From a virus: a stretch of 64,000 nucleotides of DNA. The stretch's first letter is position 1, and each line of letters opens with the position of its first letter. The notes beneath the pieces were generated by a model. The model was not told where the DNA came from. It was given only the letters and a program-made list of their open reading frames with translations, and searched no databases. The stretch is taken from IMG/VR virus record IMGVR_UViG_3300021130_000224, positions 44,422 through 108,421 of that record. One strand, 5' to 3'. Both the position numbers and the translations under genes were made by a program. Below, piece by piece: positions 23,801-29,791 of the stretch.

Positions 23801-26800
23801 AGGCCCGGCAGAGATAACTTCTTATTTTACTCTATCTTCTGTTCTACTTGAAAGAAGTGACCTTGATGAGAATGATAGAAATAGTCTTTTAAACATGAAC
23901 CATCTCTATCAGAAAGAACTTGAGCAATTAGGTTACAATCAGGAATGGATAGATGAAAGAAAGAAAGAGGTTATTGAAAAATATAAAGCAAGCAAAGAGC
24001 TTATTAATGCTAAAATAGGTGAGATCAGACAAGGTGAAGTTTCAGCATTCTTTGAAGCATTAAATAAGCTAAACAAAGAAGGTGAGTTTGACTTACATAA
24101 AAAGATAGCAGAAGCATCAGGTATTATGTCTTTTGAAGAATTTAATACAAAAAATATCTTTGAACAGAATACCAAAGAAGCTATTGAGAATAAGTATCAG
24201 CAAAACATACATGATATTGTAAGCCATCCTTATAATTTTGATAAGCTTGTTGAGCCCAATAGTGCAGAAGAGCTTAAATCTTTTGAAGCTAAACTTGAAG
24301 AAACTCGTAATTCTAAAAAGTCACAGAAAGAAAAAGATCTACTTGCTGAGGAAAAAGCACGTAAGAAATCAGGTAACGTAGATTACCTGGATACTATTGA
24401 CCCTATCAAGGTGTCAGAACAAAGGCAGGTAATGCTTACTGCAAAAAATCAAATAGGTATTGCTGCTCAGGCAAATACAGGTAACTCACTTGCACATAGT
24501 GCACCAGAGCCAATTGTTATTGATTCAAATGTACCATTGTCTTCACAGGATCTTAAAGAAATACCTGTAGATGCAAATGGTAATAAAGATTATTCAATAA
24601 AGCTTGCACACAATAGTGTAGAAAAAGATGGTAGAAAATTACCTACTATATCTGGAGGAGAAGTTAATCTTGGTAAGATATCCGGATTGATTTCACAAAT
24701 AATAGATGGTTCAGTGGATGCTGCAAATGATCCTTATTTGATGAGAGTATTCCCATCAAAGGATGCTGTATCAACTGCTGTTATGTTGACAAGGCTTGGT
24801 TGTGATATAGGTGATATAGTAATGTTCTTGAACCAACCTATTCTTAAAGAATTGTATTCTAAACAAGAAGCACTTGCAGCAAGAAGATTATTTGATCCTA
24901 CTTATAGGAAATCAAATGATACAATGCTTCAGAATGTTAAAGCACAATTTGGCAAAGGTAAACCTGTGTTTGTAGATAAAGTATTGTCTTTTGATATGTT
25001 ATCTGATATGATTGCTGAGTATGAAGTAAATCCTACCTTGAGAGGTAAAGATGAGTATTCTGCATATCAACGACTGATACTTGATGAATACAAGAAGTAT
25101 AAGCTTTACTCAGACCATCTGTTCCAATTCCAAATGGGTACTACCTGGGACGGTTTGGATAATCCTTCTCCTGCTTCTGTTTATTTAAAAAACAGAATAT
25201 TGGAGCAAACTAAATGGGGTAATGTATTTGGTGACGGTAATCAAATACTTAAAGATAGCTTTGTAAAGACCAGAAAAGAGACTGTGGAAGAAGGTGCTAA
25301 AGCACTTGAAAAAGTATACAAAAATACTTTTCCTTACATAAAGTCTATATGGGATGCATTTAGTAAACGTACCATTCGCATAGGCAATGATGCTAAGAGA
25401 GCAGCAATGGATAAAGCCAATATTTCATTTATTGATTACCTTACTCAGATAACTACATTACCAGGTGGTAAAACAATGAATGCATATATTGGTGAATTGT
25501 TCTTTAAAGATGATGTGTTTGCACAAGAGTTTAATAAAGCAAAAAGAGAAAATGCTAAAAAGAAAGGAACTCCTGAGTACAACATGGCTTTGAACATGCT
25601 AAGGTTAGATAGACAGATCTTCTCAAGGGATAGCAGAACACTTTCATTGAGAGAGAAATCTAAAGATGCTTCTATACAAAATATTCTTACTGACAGTTTC
25701 AGAGAACTGAAGCAAAGTAACCCCGCACTTTATGAGAAAATAGTTTTATTTGGCCATCTGCAGTCAGGTGTTACTGATACTAAACTGTCTTTCAATAAAT
25801 TTATACCTCACGAAGATTATAGTAAAGCTTTGATAAGAGGTATTGAACAACTTGATGGAGGTGATAAAACTATTCTTGAACAGTTTACTAAAACTAACCA
25901 GTTTTATAAAAACAACTGGATAAATGATGAGATAGTACCTTCTGTAGGTAGTTATCTTGAAGGTGAATATAGAGCAGATAATGTTTCTAATTCAGTAATT
26001 GTACTTCAGAAAGGTAAGTATGGATCTGAAAATCCTGCTGTCAAGGTAATGAGTAGACTGAACCCTACAACCGGCAAGTACTATACAGAAGCTGAAGAAG
26101 CTGATCTTGAAGGAAAAGGTTTTAGATTTAAACAAACACCTAAGCTATTCCGTAGAATAGAAACAGACAATGAACCATATACAGTTACTGATTCTAAAGG
26201 TAATGAGTACTATGTATTCAAACAGATAAATGCTTTAGGTGATGGTAATAATGTTCAGGAATACTATACCACAAATGAACCGTCAAAAAGAGATCTTCAT
26301 TTTAAAATAACAGAAGACTCAGATGATACGGTAATAGATGCTGTTGATAAGAGATACTCTGGTGGCAAGGTAACTAATGAGGAAGAAGATATGGATGATA
26401 CATTTGAATCAACATCTACTGTTGCAACACCTATAAATAGAGAGTTGTCAAACATAAAATTTGAAGAACATCCATCTACAAACTATGCAGACAGAACAAA
26501 AATAAATGCTTCTTCTGATGCAACTATAGCACTTGCTACAGACTTTACTTCTGCTGGAGAAAAAGCTACTAAAAATTCAGTAGAACAGCAAGGTAAAAAA
26601 TACATACCAATTGATTTGAATAAAGGTTTAGACGTTACTCAAGAAAGAGTTAACAAATTAGTACAGATGCTTAATGAGTCTGCAGGGAAAGATTTATTTG
26701 CTAAAAAAGAAATATCTCTAAACATTGCAGGTAATGGTATATATACTATGAAAGGTAGATATACACAAGAGCAAGTAGATGATTTTACATATCAATTACT

Positions 26801-27560
26801 CAAAAAAGCTATTGAATCCCCTGATCTTAAAGTTAAAATATCAAGTATTAATACAGGTGGTCAAACAGGTTTAGATGAAGCTGGTGCAAAAGCCGGATTA
26901 AAATTAGGAATACCAACAAAAATACTTGCACCAAAAGGTTGGAAATTCAGAGATATAAATGGTAATGATATTTCTGATGAAAAAAGATTTAAGGATAGAT
27001 TTAAAATGAGTATACCTGTATCTACAGAACGTACTACAGTAAAACCAAATACAAAAGGTGAGTATAATATTTATGCAGGTACCGGAGAAAATGTAGTTTT
27101 ATCAAATATGACACCAAGAAAGTTTATTTATAATGGTGGAGAATTTAATTCAGTAGAACAAGCATTTCAGGAAGCTAAACTTCAGTTTACAAAAGGTACT
27201 GAAAAAGATATTGCCACTCATAAAAAAATCAGTGAAGCAAAATCAGCTTTTGAGGCTAAAAAATATGGCAGAGAATACAGTACATTAGATGCAAAAGCTT
27301 GGGATGAAAATAGTAGTAAATTTATGAAGATGTTTATTAAATCATCTTTTGAACAAAATCCACAAGCACTTAAAGAATTGCTTGCTACTGGTGATGCTAA
27401 ACTTACACATAATCAAGATGCTGGTAAATGGGGTACTGAATTTCCAAAAATCCTTATGGAAGTAAGAGATGAATTTAAAGGTAAAACAACTGCAGAACCA
27501 GCAGTAGATGCAAGAGCAAAAAATAATGAAGAAGGTAATAAACCAAATCCAGCATGTTAG
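11805..27560 (+). CDS. Giant virion RNA polymerase polyprotein (RNAP + zincin + SLOG-like + NADAR)
   Basis: This 5251-aa protein is the largest in the window. N-terminal hydrophobic Gly/Ala-rich segments lie at about 195-240 and 380-405, and Lys/Glu-rich coiled-coil-like regions at about 590-800 and 1050-1400. HEAFH (H2351, E2352, H2355) followed by a Glu pair at 2406-2407 is a zincin-type metallopeptidase signature, perhaps for self-processing. GSDFDVDKL places the DxDxD metal-binding Asp triad (D3853, D3855, D3857), the hallmark of the single-chain double-psi beta-barrel RNAP of crAss-like phages. That enzyme is known to be packaged and ejected to transcribe early genes. At the C-terminus, residues about 4890-5050 look like a YpsA/molybdenum-carrier-type SLOG domain with motifs in permuted order (RT 4897-4898, DAT 4905, NIAG 4973, GGQTG 5018, PKG 5043). 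About 5087-5225 is a NADAR domain (LSN 5099-5101, SVEQAFQEAK 5116-5125, WG 5209-5210, LMEVR 5217-5221). The 3' end overlaps the peptidase gene by 7 bases. Confidence 0.85.
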   Translation: MPGTDQFGFPTLPNMDNSQKDANQTLSENQNNVVNPAFVLPSLTRESKNLIPNKSSASGVFDDIMKTAETLTSKGPSLTELTTKTAQDVPKEYRTGKFPMYYGPETEDFYGKSQGTGEKLLYGVGRGISSGSRAFLQSTVGLVNDIASVSTGGSFTDNNLNKWFDTWQKADDLDMPLYQTKEERDRSGWDPRGWVTGNNVAHFIESLGFMAGMAGGAYVTAGAGEFAIGARVTGSIMAAYDEAIASFSELAAKQAILVGVEDGEVVAKALSQQLMNDVKAIQAEATSGAVKLDKVNKLLNASKADLDAKYAAKLLGAEKIKQTIYGGIGNLGIASSAGFEAKEQFKQNYIDSMRERGFELTPEELQKLEGVSTSVARWTATVTGALGAISFGHAFKGIVAKGEAETAVREEINNLVNKEILTSEEIAANKIAKTATGPHIEGKTEYVDPTQATKKADNFIGKVTQSARRVGKVAGQNIGKIYDPFGAITMAEFSMVSPAIENYFSKQYQTGDADVWADAIGPNLERVFGTKEGIGELISGGLASGFFQVGENIKTSGKRKSATEAAANGMNKTYMGTYLKDLTQSIKVGRAFDEEEKDAIMSGDKKKQYDSRMSKLFAYMLPRVKHGKLEYIKSDIRGYRELLATDEGRKQLRASGELPAEGDLVKQAEELNQHLNKIEAYAENADKTYKALRLNHGSDPRFKDEVFEKLLYASSMIDNASERIVNISKELDTNKDITPQIRTQLVELQKLMSRPLTAEESFELLKNLGESREEIINKLSGRKNISDLRNKIVSNIKGLSINETKQQELIGKMGDMLKLTNSKTGYLKDYQTMILNPEMAHDFSRNSLPGFHEEMPMGKGEGEEGGPEKLTKTIKVKHAGSPFILGSDGKKIFTPSDLEVGEEYIGGVRELYDEYKGEPTKMKNFPKFRLEGEVEKERQTSKGILKEKKILISVPVGENGDRRYMEIDPKVFEKYKLTKLKDLQKNEEAMFYVNHANDVFTYEFQKGNSDAIKDGIITFDKDKNVLAFRYRSNDGKVRDHVIDLQRALEEDRLKFKDSKKEISKEEYDRIKNYRDPNYTMKAARQIEIIDEATKEYRTELEEVKGRIKEREDLLGQLQDTIAGIQEKMKKQGTTKKSLTQYTKELVYMQELHDSLHDDLEPLLARREELQSHSDIVEGLKSNILNHPNGVEFIEYLKKSQENIKAEKEKNDTAIEHLKGLISKAKDFIVTLKDSLLKRIAKFEARYPSETPGRIGEMSQSEANTLLTILRANEYDFPKKQGITYDDSSLWKEEQIGTQNPSRLTEQTRALKEFLETNRDFFKDRDEILKDTNILDVKENEIEANEKAIAELLADNKELEKVFNILDKITKQFEEEYKRWKEDVVLTQAYRESPSAQRVLREMQAAMNANSLPIVPTSLLDKAVRAVLRKIPFFKMKGLQRNPFADSIIVDSTNKNTSFYQQHNNWPDRERDFTANLTKWSFKLNGSKFGLGSAIEPDNVKVMVVNTGNQSAFGFEGFVPESYQSYDKSETIFNKGENRDNSRAQVALVYTYQDESGRTFTIDKDGNLLSEIKPGAEQHDFDNMVFTYLDHSNLKRTGAYRAGESKFYDAESFSQDELNAIQASATSMRKKLLDLNGQLLLDFDVMGGFINKPKELDEEISDGTEGDEEPKKKPVINRSVTEVGLMSDSDLSKPNILAVATDVDPENNKVARVDGELIPTALPFLRLKSGKPVILTTNRFTKEQAENIYNVLKKIANSMFRAYGKSEGSAEEGAVDRLRNVSTGKEISAMWRYLSTISYFRRPEEGETLDRNQFYLDGKGNIVMGKTSWKFDPKTLNDPEVKEKIITIIAGSDKIPGLFHNVDSLSLRERGTEPFEEYIVDDNGNVKEVRTWETLNHWYLSDKYPDGTARNKSENDNNIPVTINANVPSSTGDVAIEGRYIKVRGIGEEYKPKIKEKKTEQTHPSAAPKPKAPEPQSAQGKTEPIEEFSFELNGNKYPITDGKIEIVQDYTTYTIIPKIEGNNIKIENAQWSIKDPKTGEVKTAEAKTALKDVFEQKLKEQYADHLAKQAEANKPAEPVVTTDVPVSDIEARRAEIEIKIQEKLKQLDESDKRSLEAIMPNNPNHPTFKVGMRYNDGMRVIIQNAKPSDNFDGREDSYIAITKIIEPAEYRADGKMTKAAKIETTIFNTKEEADKAIADTYAKIQAQVKEGKRQKDANAKFDTELAALDKEGTSTTEEPQVIPAEPQIETKSGKPETTSNVVESVREKAQRLKDQLNGNPPNTRIVQPGEVAVSDHKGHEEFITWLKDKLPGVKYNELHDVVRITGAKSAWGIAKDHIISVFKDAPLSAKYHEAFHPVFDVFLTDREKANVIREFKNRQGKFFDLGSGKYINFADATVYQIADRLAEEFGIYKTTGKMPEYTPKQQNFFKRLWAALTNIFRTPTTIDSIFKKVDEGGFRNTEPLREIGINNYSTVQGLRNRFTEQEISANVKGIALEIYRNLRLDTGKMLKTLEGKTTFKELIDPIKELFNWRFHLEDSEAKFMENGVFTIHAPDSPFGDVQKDSLTQNWQNVLDNWDDYMSEVKSFLKTKGIDFVKKEISGDLEEGESIKESAGEESNNRDYAGDIFQSDAKNNSPKEIKLIFGFVTEDDYDNDLIAKSNFRLQENPKPKMNAISGMDQMSTDTDYFYVVMKEMANVSGLDEMKNKFLSLAQKIPSLVRPYKAIFGEPTANNQPTAEMLRLQHLFEKTFNKQVVTPFMQKISGKESSATINSDSERDTRQIVNDFLSNMTGLHMNTDIVSMDQHGNYTFNTKVLKDPTHKDFIPNPRNGQFPEQKEQMSLEFLNKIGFNFPKEVFNKLSKQDKEKLTKESMRLYDELYRVTAKGSGALISRSGITTPAVDKIADIYLKAERGFRSTQRFTIDGEPAQRYVLHNNLSQNLSEINQVESREKLLQVKPYYGTDPFCQESLLLKENGMWFAETETKGDTRYTPWKDNSKMQVTVTEGIDSNGKKVANKKMNAVTRFMQAMNMNLSGNFYFVTSADSSQDWGARTGETGKFYIPPSVYNNTKYVGDIFAGYLRAEIETIKDFNVNPEKQKWEQLNKKVGGSKIGEQLRFFKGLLSKDAVKKVEEYANGKGPDAELSTSEFVKKIQSDVNEGLNKYISQQVEDAKKMLQKASIIEKGTQGYRWYGLSERVRDLLSADLENKLGRKERPTGDYKKDRDLRIVYNEKEINDIIKFRTLNHLAHGIEMNKVFFGDPAMYKDPFKRMKLFMSGKDFTHTDKGIGVSNLVLADKYNKVGAHTLKKGQVGYHDFTDTLKIFTYDFGDSPSTKIASANWKELPEAYQSNNSIDGQSHIMLPFYREHKLKEGTWPDDREAQYQYDLALFRREATKRFNAGEKKFEKFAYKNNEDDKALKAEDDKLLAQGNPKVANAFYIDKPLAVGMYQSQSRMVPYALKTSTLPLSWELVRGKALEDKYLMMLESGTAYSGPKSQQKFGIPEGAPELYSKVTGKLALTGEIIKAKQLPVSWSDWGKILETSGEKEKITLGSQGTKLDHLHLFTRGIPNDFMTNLSYKERNDQWSKLSPKAKIEKSEFYKLYDNKNKALSALASHGLEVIKDEIGISKNDAGEYELMDASKLVHFLNQEITRRELPQNMKDALGVYLNPKSGKIELTNALETLANFNQIRSIINSLIDKHINSPKVNGKALILASSAMFEDASKGLRVEKINGKDVLVSDHLEFYRIGKDGKPTRRMQVMMTNFMYNELKKKSKLSDAELMKYLMTEEGKELLYGIGFRIPTQGLNSIDSFEIVPFDLRYDKDGQIDYENSKMFVPNTYGDMMVVPAELTTKAGSDFDVDKLFSYLKNFYIDGKGYPRLVKFLDENNSTPEERYVRYVKDSADKKTKIAISAERTEEDDYEKEQFFGKLKDEVKQARELGVKDIKANIKEQINDIRKQAIEQSDSVFAELREVGKKLYSNLSEEVLTEFKALAAENKTNSVKGPAEITSYFTLSSVLLERSDLDENDRNSLLNMNHLYQKELEQLGYNQEWIDERKKEVIEKYKASKELINAKIGEIRQGEVSAFFEALNKLNKEGEFDLHKKIAEASGIMSFEEFNTKNIFEQNTKEAIENKYQQNIHDIVSHPYNFDKLVEPNSAEELKSFEAKLEETRNSKKSQKEKDLLAEEKARKKSGNVDYLDTIDPIKVSEQRQVMLTAKNQIGIAAQANTGNSLAHSAPEPIVIDSNVPLSSQDLKEIPVDANGNKDYSIKLAHNSVEKDGRKLPTISGGEVNLGKISGLISQIIDGSVDAANDPYLMRVFPSKDAVSTAVMLTRLGCDIGDIVMFLNQPILKELYSKQEALAARRLFDPTYRKSNDTMLQNVKAQFGKGKPVFVDKVLSFDMLSDMIAEYEVNPTLRGKDEYSAYQRLILDEYKKYKLYSDHLFQFQMGTTWDGLDNPSPASVYLKNRILEQTKWGNVFGDGNQILKDSFVKTRKETVEEGAKALEKVYKNTFPYIKSIWDAFSKRTIRIGNDAKRAAMDKANISFIDYLTQITTLPGGKTMNAYIGELFFKDDVFAQEFNKAKRENAKKKGTPEYNMALNMLRLDRQIFSRDSRTLSLREKSKDASIQNILTDSFRELKQSNPALYEKIVLFGHLQSGVTDTKLSFNKFIPHEDYSKALIRGIEQLDGGDKTILEQFTKTNQFYKNNWINDEIVPSVGSYLEGEYRADNVSNSVIVLQKGKYGSENPAVKVMSRLNPTTGKYYTEAEEADLEGKGFRFKQTPKLFRRIETDNEPYTVTDSKGNEYYVFKQINALGDGNNVQEYYTTNEPSKRDLHFKITEDSDDTVIDAVDKRYSGGKVTNEEEDMDDTFESTSTVATPINRELSNIKFEEHPSTNYADRTKINASSDATIALATDFTSAGEKATKNSVEQQGKKYIPIDLNKGLDVTQERVNKLVQMLNESAGKDLFAKKEISLNIAGNGIYTMKGRYTQEQVDDFTYQLLKKAIESPDLKVKISSINTGGQTGLDEAGAKAGLKLGIPTKILAPKGWKFRDINGNDISDEKRFKDRFKMSIPVSTERTTVKPNTKGEYNIYAGTGENVVLSNMTPRKFIYNGGEFNSVEQAFQEAKLQFTKGTEKDIATHKKISEAKSAFEAKKYGREYSTLDAKAWDENSSKFMKMFIKSSFEQNPQALKELLATGDAKLTHNQDAGKWGTEFPKILMEVRDEFKGKTTAEPAVDARAKNNEEGNKPNPAC

Positions 27561-28117
27561 TATTATCAGCTCACACGGATGTTGTAAGACATGACATCCC
27601 ACTTACAAATGACAAAGGCACTATGGTCGGGTTACTTGATAACCTGGCCGGTGTCATTTGTATGTACAATGCTATTTACTCTAATCCTTCGATTCAACAT
27701 GCTCTTGCTCAAGGTGATATTAAAATTTTTCACAACAGACATGAGGAGTTTGCGTATGCTGTAAACTTTCCCGACCTTGATCCAGAGAAAGATTTTGTTA
27801 TCAATATTGATGTGTGTGCCGGCGAAAGATATCAGGGTATGGATGCCGGCATTGAGAACTTGTATGGCAAGAAAATAGCTGAAGTATTAAACGCTCTTGA
27901 ATGGGAAGGATTTAAGTTCTACTTTTGTGAGTACACTGGAGACCCGGAAGAAGCTGACGAAATGGATCAGTGGGTTGAAAAGAAAATACCAGGTCTTTCT
28001 TTTATTATTCCTATTGATTGCCCGAATGATAACTGGCATGGTGAGGCCCAGCTTCCAATGGAAAGAATGACCAAAGCAATACTTATGTTACAAAGATTAA
28101 TCTGTTATTTATTATAA
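27554..28117 (+). CDS. Short M20/M28-like zinc metallopeptidase
   Basis: The 187 residues carry a spaced set of likely zinc ligands and catalytic residues in the order typical of M20/M28-type exopeptidases: H7-x-D9, D29 in LLDNLAG, the Glu pair E64-E65 in RHEEF, D86 in INIDVCAG and H162 in NWHGE. It is about half the length of cellular family members and lacks a dimerisation domain, which is common for minimal forms. It overlaps the end of the polyprotein gene by 7 bases, and its stop is 1 base before the ATP-grasp gene, so the three form one operon. Substrate unknown; a peptide or amide bond is expected from the family. With the adjoining ATP-grasp ligase it may form a make/break pair. Confidence 0.65.
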   Translation: MLVLSAHTDVVRHDIPLTNDKGTMVGLLDNLAGVICMYNAIYSNPSIQHALAQGDIKIFHNRHEEFAYAVNFPDLDPEKDFVINIDVCAGERYQGMDAGIENLYGKKIAEVLNALEWEGFKFYFCEYTGDPEEADEMDQWVEKKIPGLSFIIPIDCPNDNWHGEAQLPMERMTKAILMLQRLICYLL

Positions 28118-28118
28118 A

Positions 28119-29399
28119 ATGGCAAATACAAAGAACAAAACGATACTGGTCCACGATAGTGGTGCATTTTTTGAAATCGCCCTGGCACTTGCAGATCACT
28201 ATAAGCAAGTGCTTTATTATGTTCCATGGGAAAGTGGATTCCCAAGTCCTGATAAGGCCCGGGTGGGCACAGAATGGGTCAATGGTAAACAACTTGATAC
28301 ATTTGATGGAAAAACATTCAAACGTGTGCCAGAGTTTTTTGAGGCATTAAAAGAAGCAGATATTGTATTCTTTACCGATTGTTATAATGGTGACCTGATG
28401 GAACATCTCAGAGAGATGGGTTATCCTGTCTGTGGTTCTGGCCGGGGCCAAATCCTGGAACTTGACCGTTGGCTATGCAAGCAGACTTTCAAAGCTGCCG
28501 GCATGGATGTAAATCCAATGAAGCGAGTTACAGGAATGACAGCATTGCGTGAGTTGTTGAAGAAAGAGGAAGATCGTTATATTAAAATATCTCGATATAG
28601 GAAACTGGTTGAAACATTCCACCATGAGACCTACCAGCTCTCTGAGGCAATCCTTGACAAAATGCAGCACGAATTGGGCCCAATGGCAGAAACCATTGAG
28701 TTCATTATTGAAGAGCCAATTGAGGCCATTGTAGAGGAAGGAATCGACTGTTATACAGTTGATGGTAAATACCCAAAGAATACTTTGGCCGGCACTGAGG
28801 TAAAAGACAGGGCTTATTATGGTGAGATAATGGATTACGATAAATTATCTCCCGGGGTACAGAGGACTACTAACCAGATATCACCAATGCTGAAGAAGTA
28901 TGGATATAAAGGCTTTTTCAGTACAGAAGTAAGAACAACTAAACATGATGAAAATTTTTTATCTGATTTCACGGCAAGGCAACCTATGCCGCCTAGTCCT
29001 CTGTACACAATTATGTTCGAGAACCTGGGTGAAATCATTTGGGGTATAGCTAATGGTGAGATTGTTGATATCAAACCAAAGTACAAATGCGGTTTGTATG
29101 TTACACTGTATAGTGACTTCTTCGATAGTGACCACCAGCCGGTATGGTTTCCGAAAGAGTACCGGGATAACGTCAAGATATCTTACCCTATCAAGGTAGA
29201 TGGTAAATATACCGCTATTAATATCAATGGTTTTCCTGAAGTAGGTAGCGTAGTTGTGGGTGGTAACTCTTTTGAGGAATGTTACAAGCTGATGGAAAAG
29301 ATTGCTCCGGAAGTAAAAGGCTATGGACTCAAGATTGAAGTCAAAGATTGTGAAGTAGCTAAGGGTGAGTTTGATAAAATGATGGGTAAAAAATCATAA
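28119..29399 (+). CDS. ATP-grasp enzyme, PurD/carboxylate-amine ligase-like
   Basis: This 426-aa protein has the layout of ATP-grasp ligases. An N-terminal Rossmann-like preATP region (ILVHDSGAFFEIALALADH) leads to a central part: GSGRGQILELDR at about 107-118, IKISRYRK at about 150-157, then FIIEEPIEAIVEEGIDCY, which matches the acidic strand that contacts ATP. A late E-x-R...F..DFTARQPMPP segment (about 269-289) resembles the metal/phosphate-binding part of phosphoribosylamine-glycine ligase-type enzymes, and the C-terminal end is small and beta-rich. ATP-grasp enzymes join a carboxylate to an amine or thiol using ATP; the substrate cannot be read here. Neighbours are a metallopeptidase and a 129-aa protein. 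Alternative: a peptide ligase acting on a small phage or host peptide. Confidence 0.7.
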   Translation: MANTKNKTILVHDSGAFFEIALALADHYKQVLYYVPWESGFPSPDKARVGTEWVNGKQLDTFDGKTFKRVPEFFEALKEADIVFFTDCYNGDLMEHLREMGYPVCGSGRGQILELDRWLCKQTFKAAGMDVNPMKRVTGMTALRELLKKEEDRYIKISRYRKLVETFHHETYQLSEAILDKMQHELGPMAETIEFIIEEPIEAIVEEGIDCYTVDGKYPKNTLAGTEVKDRAYYGEIMDYDKLSPGVQRTTNQISPMLKKYGYKGFFSTEVRTTKHDENFLSDFTARQPMPPSPLYTIMFENLGEIIWGIANGEIVDIKPKYKCGLYVTLYSDFFDSDHQPVWFPKEYRDNVKISYPIKVDGKYTAININGFPEVGSVVVGGNSFEECYKLMEKIAPEVKGYGLKIEVKDCEVAKGEFDKMMGKKS

Positions 29400-29400
29400 T

Positions 29401-29790
29401 ATGGCAAAATTAGCAACTGCTGCAGAAAATGCTTCTAGGTTTGTACCCACCTCGATGGAGAGTGAAGGTATGGGAAAGAAGTGGTTATTAAAGGAAATGA
29501 TGCATACAGAGTATCTCTGTGTTGAACATCCACATGTAGCACTCAAGTTTCTGCCTGGGGGAATCCTTCAGGTATTTGGTGAGCAGAAACAACCAATCAT
29601 TCACCGATATTCTATTTCTCACCAGGTTGATGAGGATGAATACTATATGGAGGTAATACCTAACCTGACTGATGAGCCAGGTAAACTGAAAATGGACATA
29701 ATGAAGAATCATCTAACTTTGACTAATAAAAATGGTGAGGTCCTTCATCTGAATAAACTTAATTTAAGAGCTTACGACAACGCTAAATAA
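29401..29790 (+). CDS. Hypothetical protein of the ATP-grasp cassette
   Basis: I do not recognise this 129-aa protein. It is mixed alpha/beta by eye with a basic C-terminus and no signal peptide or membrane segment. It sits 1 base after the ATP-grasp stop and 1 base before the start of the 1835-aa gene, so it is translated as part of the same operon. It could be a structural accessory, or the target or partner of the ligase/peptidase pair. Its presence in the cassette is the only clue. Confidence 0.6.
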   Translation: MAKLATAAENASRFVPTSMESEGMGKKWLLKEMMHTEYLCVEHPHVALKFLPGGILQVFGEQKQPIIHRYSISHQVDEDEYYMEVIPNLTDEPGKLKMDIMKNHLTLTNKNGEVLHLNKLNLRAYDNAK

Positions 29791-29791
29791 T

